A DNA stretch of 64,000 nt from Pseudomonas moraviensis (GTDB lineage Bacteria > Pseudomonadota > Gammaproteobacteria > Pseudomonadales > Pseudomonadaceae): NCBI RefSeq assembly GCF_900105805.1, contig NZ_LT629788.1:2976001-3040000 (forward strand). The letters run 5' to 3'. Shown here one piece after another: positions 59,934 to 64,000 of the stretch; the first letter of the stretch is position 1; each line of letters opens with the position of its first letter. Under the pieces are notes generated by a model that worked only from the letters and a program-made list of their open reading frames with translations, was not told the origin of the DNA and ran no database searches. A program made the position numbers and the translations under genes.

Positions 59934-60302
59934 TCAGATACCCCAGAGAATCTGCACACCCCAGACGAAGTAAGCGAACATCGCAACGCCGCATACTGCC
60001 TGGAAAAGGAAACGTATCGCCGTTGCAGACTTGCCGAACGCCATCGGCGTCAGGTAGTCGGTCGCGATGGTCCACATGCCGACCCAGGCGTGAGCGCCCA
60101 GAGCAACAAGGGCCAGCAGGCTGAAAATACGCATTCCGTTGTGAGCGAACAGTTCATGCCACTGGGCATACTCGAGGCCAGGATTGGCGACGATGTATCC
60201 GATCAGAAAGATGAAGTAAGCCGCGAGAACGACCGCAGACACACGCTGTGCCATCCAGTCATAGAGGCCCGAACGCGACAGGTTAGTGACGTTAGTTACC
60301 AT
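59934..60302 (-). CDS. sdhD: Succinate dehydrogenase membrane anchor SdhD
   Basis: This 122-residue protein has three hydrophobic segments. SRSGLYDWMAQRVSAVVLAAYFIFL gives the first helix with the quinone-site arginine and serine region. GAHAWVGMWTIATDYL has the heme b histidine. It anchors SdhAB with SdhC. The start overlaps the sdhC stop by 7 bases. Confidence 0.95.
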   Translation of the reverse strand: MVTNVTNLSRSGLYDWMAQRVSAVVLAAYFIFLIGYIVANPGLEYAQWHELFAHNGMRIFSLLALVALGAHAWVGMWTIATDYLTPMAFGKSATAIRFLFQAVCGVAMFAYFVWGVQILWGI

Positions 60303-60670
60303 ATCCAGACTCCTGCCAGAACGATTACCACCACGGAAACGGCGATAACGATTTTCGAGCCCAGTTTGCCGCCTTCCAGCGTCTCACCGATGCCCATGTC
60401 CATGATCAAATGGCGCACACCGGCTACCAGGTGATACAGCAGAGCGGACAGGATGCCCCAAATCACTAGCTTGGCTAGCGGACTGGTCAGACACGCTTTC
60501 ACCTGACCGAAGCCTTCCTCGGAGCTGAGCGACTTGTCCAATGCGTAAAGCATGATGGCAAGGCACACGAAGAGGATGACACCGGAGATACGGTGAAGAA
60601 TGGACGTGTAAGCAGTGACTGGGAGTTTGATGGTCCTTAGGTCTAGGTTTACAGGTCGTTGGCTTTTCAC
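60296..60670 (-). CDS. sdhC: Succinate dehydrogenase cytochrome b556 subunit
   Basis: This 124-residue protein has three membrane helices. SQRPVNLDLRTIKLPVTA and SILHRISGVILF open the family pattern, with the quinone-site Ser/Arg; LLYHLVAGVRHLIMDMG has the heme b His. I chose the GTG at 60670 (VKSQRPVN) because the frame gives the family start there and no ATG occurs nearby; a Shine-Dalgarno sequence is weak. The upstream promoter at 60806-60834 leaves a leader of about 130 nt. Confidence 0.93.
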   Translation of the reverse strand: MKSQRPVNLDLRTIKLPVTAYTSILHRISGVILFVCLAIMLYALDKSLSSEEGFGQVKACLTSPLAKLVIWGILSALLYHLVAGVRHLIMDMGIGETLEGGKLGSKIVIAVSVVVIVLAGVWIW

Positions 60671-60805
60671 GGCTTTTTTTTCACACTGAAGAGCCCCTAA
60701 CAATCAGGGCAAAGTTGTTGGGGAGTGCACTGGTCAGGTAACCACCACCCAGGGATGCGACCCCCAATGAAAGCAAGCCCAAAAGCCCTTGGCGGTCGGT
60801 GGCCG

Positions 60806-60834
60806 AGTATAGACAGTTAGGCTACTAATGACAA
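60806..60834 (-). promoter_or_regulatory. Sigma70-type promoter of the sdhCDAB-suc operon
   Basis: On the minus strand TTGTCA (60829-60834) and TATACT (60806-60811) are 17 bp apart. Transcription would start near 60799. Confidence 0.72.
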
Positions 60835-60948
60835 CGCGTTCACCTACCCCCAATAGCGGATTGCACAAGTTGCATAAAAGGCGTAAATGGCAGGCAATTT
60901 CGAGGAAAAAGTCGGCTTAAAGCCTTCTGGAGCAAGACTTTAGGCAAA

Positions 60949-60976
60949 TTGACATTCGAATTTATCTCACTATAGT
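60949..60976 (+). promoter_or_regulatory. Sigma70-type promoter of gltA
   Basis: TTGACA (60949-60954) and TATAGT (60971-60976) are separated by 16 bp, close to consensus. Transcription would start near 60983, about 50 bases before the gltA ATG at 61034. Confidence 0.8.
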
Positions 60977-61033
60977 GGTGCGGGCCCTGCGTGGGGGGTC
61001 TGTCTGATGGTTCAAGCATAAATAGGAGGCCAC

Positions 61034-62323
61034 ATGGCTGACAAAAAAGCGCAGTTGATCATCGAGGGCGCAGCCCCCGTCGAGCTGCCCATTTTAACCG
61101 GCACCGTTGGTCCCGATGTAATCGATGTTCGGGGCCTGACGGCCACGGGCCGCTTCACTTTCGACCCGGGTTTCATGTCGACCGCTTCGTGCGAATCGAA
61201 AATTACCTATATCGACGGCGACAACGGGATTTTGTTGCACCGCGGCTACCCGATCGAACAGCTGGCTGAAAAGTCGGACTACCTGGAAACCTGCTACCTG
61301 CTGCTCAACGGCGAATTGCCGACCGCAGAACAGAAGGCCCAGTTCGTCAGCACCGTAAAGAACCACACCATGGTTCACGAGCAGCTGAAAACCTTCTTCA
61401 ACGGTTTCCGTCGCGACGCCCACCCGATGGCCGTCATGTGCGGTGTAGTCGGCGCCCTCTCGGCCTTCTACCACGACTCCCTGGACATCAATAACCCGCA
61501 GCATCGCGAAATCTCCGCGATCCGTCTGGTTGCGAAGATGCCGACCCTGGCAGCGATGGTTTACAAGTACTCCATGGGCCAACCCATGATGTACCCGCGC
61601 AACGATCTGACGTACGCGGAAAACTTCCTGCACATGATGTTCAACACCCCGTGCGAGATCAAACCGATCAGCCCGGTACTCGCCAAGGCCATGGACCGGA
61701 TCTTCATCCTGCATGCCGACCACGAGCAGAACGCTTCGACCTCCACCGTGCGTCTGGCCGGCTCCTCGGGTGCCAACCCGTTCGCCTGTATCGCCGCCGG
61801 TATCGCCGCACTGTGGGGCCCTGCCCACGGCGGTGCGAACGAAGCCGTGTTGACCATGCTCGACGAGATTGGCGATGTGTCGAACATCGACAAGTTCATC
61901 GCCAAGGCCAAGGACAAGAACGACTCGTTCAAGCTGATGGGCTTTGGTCACCGCGTCTACAAGAACCGCGACCCGCGCGCGACTGTCATGAAGCAGACCT
62001 GCGACGAAGTGCTGAAGGAACTGGGCATCAACAACGATCCGCAACTCGAACTGGCCATGCGCCTGGAAGAGATCGCCCTGACCGACCCGTACTTCATCGA
62101 GCGCTCGCTGTACCCGAACGTCGATTTCTACTCGGGGATCATCCTCAAGGCGATCGGCATTCCGACCAGCATGTTCACTGTGATTTTCGCGCTGGCGCGT
62201 ACTGTCGGCTGGATTTCGCACTGGAAGGAAATGCTCTCGAGCCCGTACAAGATTGGCCGTCCGCGCCAGCTGTACACGGGTTACGAGTCGCGTGACATTA
62301 CCTCGCTGGAAGATCGCAAATAA
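61034..62323 (+). CDS. gltA: Citrate synthase (type II)
   Basis: This 429-residue hexameric-type citrate synthase condenses acetyl-CoA and oxaloacetate. DGDNGILLHRGYPIEQLAEKS, LHADHEQNASTSTVRLAGSS (catalytic His) and FGHRVYKNRDPRA (second catalytic His/Asp region) are present. The start has AGGAGG seven bases upstream. It is divergent from sdhCDAB-suc and shares a 363-bp control region with it. Terminator at 62361. Confidence 0.98.
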   Translation: MADKKAQLIIEGAAPVELPILTGTVGPDVIDVRGLTATGRFTFDPGFMSTASCESKITYIDGDNGILLHRGYPIEQLAEKSDYLETCYLLLNGELPTAEQKAQFVSTVKNHTMVHEQLKTFFNGFRRDAHPMAVMCGVVGALSAFYHDSLDINNPQHREISAIRLVAKMPTLAAMVYKYSMGQPMMYPRNDLTYAENFLHMMFNTPCEIKPISPVLAKAMDRIFILHADHEQNASTSTVRLAGSSGANPFACIAAGIAALWGPAHGGANEAVLTMLDEIGDVSNIDKFIAKAKDKNDSFKLMGFGHRVYKNRDPRATVMKQTCDEVLKELGINNDPQLELAMRLEEIALTDPYFIERSLYPNVDFYSGIILKAIGIPTSMFTVIFALARTVGWISHWKEMLSSPYKIGRPRQLYTGYESRDITSLEDRK

Positions 62324-62360
62324 GGTTTTTTCTTTTTGTGATGGGTTAGTGGTGTGTCAG

Positions 62361-62395
62361 GAACGGCCTCTTATATAGAGGCCGTTTTTGTTTCT
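62361..62395 (+). terminator. Intrinsic terminator of gltA
   Basis: AACGGCCTCT and AGAGGCCGTT pair around TATAT, followed by TTTTGTTTCTG. Confidence 0.9.
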
Positions 62396-62413
62396 GTTGG
62401 TGTTTATTGGATT

Positions 62414-62585
62414 GGGGGCATATCCGTTGCTGCGGTAACGGCTTCTTATGGTTTCGCTCTTACAGCGAGTCACCTTTTCCAAACGCCGAAAAGGTAACCC
62501 AAAAGGCTTTGCCCCGGCGTACGGCCCGCTCGCTAAAGCTCGGGGTTCCTTCGTTACGGGACCGATCCGGGCGCAGCCGCCGAAG
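62414..62585 (+). repeat. Dispersed intergenic repeat, copy 2
   Basis: GGGGCATATCCGTTGCTGCGG, GGTTTCGCTCTTACAGCG, AAAGGTAACCCAAAAGGCTTTG, GGGGTTCCTTCGTTACGG and GATCCGGGCGCAGC are spaced as in the reverse complement of 9958-10134. The two copies differ by substitutions and small indels. Confidence 0.7.
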
Positions 62586-62615
62586 GGGCAAAAGATCAAA
62601 AGCCGGATCAAGAGC

Positions 62616-62653
62616 CCCTCACCCTAGCCCTCTCCCGGAGGGAGAGGGGACTG
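62616..62653. repeat. Left arm of a MITE-like repeat interrupted by the IS
   Basis: CCCTCACCCTAGCCCTCTCCC followed by GGAGGGAGAGGGG (span 62617-62649). It matches the arms at 37161-37308 and 41619-42058; the rest of the unit lies beyond the IS. Confidence 0.75.
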
Positions 62654-62723
62654 ACCTGATCTGGCTTAATGATTCTGGACACCCCTAAAGGGCGGTAATC
62701 TACGCCCATAGACGAGGTGTGAT

Positions 62724-63023
62724 TTGACCAGACGATATTTTTCGACAGATTTCAAACGGGATGCGGCTTGCCTGGTTTTGGATAAAGACTATTCGGTGAG
62801 TGAAGCCTGCGAAGCAATGGGCGTGGGCCCTACAGCTCTGCGTCGCTGGGTTGAGCAACTGCGTGCGGAGCGCAGCGGCAAGACGCCTGAGAAGTCCAAG
62901 GCCATGACCGTTGACCAACAACGCATCCAGGAACTGGAAGCAACAATTCGACGGATTGAGCGCGAGAAGGAAATTTTAAAAAAGGCTACAGCTCTCTTGA
63001 TGTCGGATTCCCTCGATCGGTAA
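62724..63023 (+). CDS. IS3-family transposase OrfA
   Basis: This 99-residue protein has a helix-turn-helix N-terminus (KDYSVSEACEAMGVGPTALRRWV, about residues 22-44) for binding the IS ends, and a leucine-zipper-like helix at 65-88 (IQELEATIRRIEREKEILKK). Translation can slip at A-AAA-AAG (62978-62984) near codon 86 into the -1 frame to make the OrfAB transposase; otherwise it terminates at 63023 as the regulatory OrfA. Confidence 0.92.
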   Translation: MTRRYFSTDFKRDAACLVLDKDYSVSEACEAMGVGPTALRRWVEQLRAERSGKTPEKSKAMTVDQQRIQELEATIRRIEREKEILKKATALLMSDSLDR

Positions 63024-63865
63024 GGCTGGTCGAGGAGTTAAGCGAGCAATATTCAAGATCCGAGTTGTGCGTTGTATTTGGAATCAACCGCAGCAGTTAT
63101 TACGAGCGTCTGAAACAGCGGGCGAAAGTAGATGACGGGCGCAATCGCCTAAAGATCAAAGCTGCTGAATTACATGAGCAAAGTCGCGGCTCAATGGGCG
63201 CGCGCAGCCTGTCAAAGGCGCTATGTAACGAAAAAGAGTCGGTGGGTCGTTACATGGCTCGTAGCCTGATGCGCGAGCTCGGGTTGAAGAGTCAGCAACG
63301 GCGCAGGCATCGTTACAAACCCAGCGGTGCGGAGGCGCAATACGCCCCCAATCATTTGGAGCGTAAATTCAATGTCGAGATCCCCAATCGAGTGTGGTGT
63401 GGCGACGTGACTTACATTTGGGCCGGTACTTACTGGGTTTATCTGGCTGCTGTACTTGATCTGCATGCCCGGCGTATCGTCGGCTGGGCGATGTCCAGAA
63501 GCCCGGATTCAGCTCTGACCTGTCGAGCGTTAAAGATGGCTTTCGAGTCGCGAGGACGCCCTGAAAACCTAATGTTCCATTCGGATCAGGGCTGTCATTA
63601 CAGCAGTAAAGTATTTCGTGAAATGCTGGCGGACATGCGCATAAAACAAAGCATGAGTCGACGAGGAAACTGCTGGGATAACGCCCCGATGGAGCGTTTC
63701 TTTGGCAGTTTGAAATCTGAATGGATACCCAAGGCTGGCTACCGAAACGAAGATGAGGCTAGTACCGATGTGTTGCGCTACCTGACCCATTATTACAATC
63801 GGATCAGGCTGCACAGTCACAACGGATATCGGACTCCGGTAGCAATGGAAGCCTTGGCAGCATGA
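62984..63865 (+). CDS. IS3-family transposase OrfB (catalytic part, reached by -1 frameshift)
   Basis: In the -1 frame the reading continues from GGCTACAGC without a stop to 63865. The product has the DDE catalytic domain: WCGDVTYIWAG (first Asp), MFHSDQGCHYSS (second Asp), and NCWDNAPMERFFGSLKSEW (Glu). The HTH_21 region and N-terminal KLRQRAKVDD-type helix precede. It likely has no independent start; the first ATG is not near the true N-terminus. The TGA/TAG context is intact, so the element may be active. Confidence 0.9.
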   Translation, partial: GYSSLDVGFPRSVRLVEELSEQYSRSELCVVFGINRSSYYERLKQRAKVDDGRNRLKIKAAELHEQSRGSMGARSLSKALCNEKESVGRYMARSLMRELGLKSQQRRRHRYKPSGAEAQYAPNHLERKFNVEIPNRVWCGDVTYIWAGTYWVYLAAVLDLHARRIVGWAMSRSPDSALTCRALKMAFESRGRPENLMFHSDQGCHYSSKVFREMLADMRIKQSMSRRGNCWDNAPMERFFGSLKSEWIPKAGYRNEDEASTDVLRYLTHYYNRIRLHSHNGYRTPVAMEALAA

Positions 63866-63904
63866 GAAATGACCTAAACCCTATAACCGTGTCCAGTATC
63901 GTTT

Positions 63905-64000
63905 GACCAGAACAACCGAGTTGTACAGGCGAAGTACGCCGACCTGAGATACCGAGTCGAATGCAGGTTTTGAACACCACACAGATCGGCCCCCTCTCCC
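63905..64000. repeat. Right side of the interrupted MITE-like repeat (runs to window end)
   Basis: CGACCTGAGATACCGAGTCG (63950 onward) matches the internal CGACCTGAGAAACCGAGTCG at 37222, and CCCCCTCTCCC at the end matches the right-arm start. It continues beyond the window. Confidence 0.7.

Larger units (their letters stand above)
62675..63896 (+). mobile_element. IS3-family insertion sequence
   Basis: An element of about 1.22 kb has terminal repeats starting TGGACAC (62676 onward) and its mirror GTGTCCA (63889-63895). Over the first 17 bases the ends agree at 13 positions, mainly at TGGACAC and GGG. It encodes orfA and orfB joined by a -1 frameshift window AAAAAAG (62978-62984), the usual IS3 arrangement. 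Both frames look intact. No convincing target-site duplication is seen beside the ends. Confidence 0.9.

Noticed and set aside
54377..60434. Very long plus-strand ORFs (781 and 725 residues) opposite sucA and sdhA
   Set aside because: They mirror the codon structure of highly expressed minus-strand genes; content is Val/Gln/His-rich with no domain.
62676..63895. A transposon carrying passenger genes
   Set aside because: Only orfA and orfB lie between the ends; it is a plain insertion sequence.

Overview
The window looks like a chromosomal segment of a Pseudomonas of the fluorescens group. This is judged from the high-GC coding style, the family content (BluB plus the aerobic-type Cob proteins, the sdh-suc-lpdG cluster divergent from gltA), and many intergenic REP doublets built on a GAGCCTGCTCGCGA core. 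No rRNA, tRNA, CRISPR array or prophage was found. Most of the window is ordinary core genome.

Layout. 0-10 kb: a guanidine-II (mini-ykkC) riboswitch in front of a SugE/Gdx exporter; an MFS-acyltransferase fusion; a TDT-family transporter; a cupin; an MFS exporter divergent from a TetR regulator; and a large solute-symporter/PAS/histidine kinase/receiver hybrid. 10-18 kb: rmuC, a Sel1-repeat protein, about 0.9 kb of apparently non-coding DNA before a 74-residue protein, a FadL-type porin, a periplasmic glutathione peroxidase, and a MarR-MFS-small membrane peptide unit whose two promoter regions share one palindrome. 18-27.4 kb: a ten-gene cobalamin operon on the minus strand (cobO, cobB, bluB, cbiB, threonine-phosphate decarboxylase, cobQ, cobU/cobP, cobT, cobC phosphatase, cobS) behind a recognisable promoter and a cobalamin riboswitch. 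Its genes are mostly joined by stop/start overlaps. 27.5-46 kb: a sorbosone-dehydrogenase-like lipoprotein, two NlpC/P60 lipoproteins, hda, an AI-2E-type permease, a DUF2066 protein, purM-purN, a DUF3108 protein, a chemoreceptor, an amidohydrolase, OsmC, pirin, dienelactone hydrolase, htpG, two hotdog thioesterases and a small Ala/Lys-rich lipoprotein. 46-62.4 kb: MAPEG and DUF599 membrane proteins, brnQ, then the TCA block sdhCDAB-sucAB-lpdG-sucCD transcribed leftwards and gltA rightwards, with good sigma70-type promoters for both in the shared intergenic region. 62.4-64 kb: dispersed repeats and an intact-looking IS3-family insertion sequence.

How genes work together. The cob genes take the corrin ring from adenosylation and a,c-amidation through nucleotide-loop assembly, with lower-ligand synthesis by BluB; the riboswitch closes the feedback loop. 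The gltA/sdh/suc/lpd block covers citrate synthase and the 2-oxoglutarate-to-fumarate part of the TCA cycle. purM and purN are consecutive functional partners in purine synthesis.

What stands out is mostly in the non-genic fabric. A REP doublet forms the last ~25 codons of cobB and provides the stop that overlaps bluB. A MITE-like repeat is amplified into three exact-period 131-bp units at 41.6 kb. The IS3 element sits inside another copy of that MITE-like repeat. A ~175-bp repeat occurs in opposite orientations at 10 kb and 62.5 kb. A MarR operator candidate occurs twice. I did not find a convincing new multi-gene system. All functional calls rest on reading the sequence and family knowledge; no database search was run.
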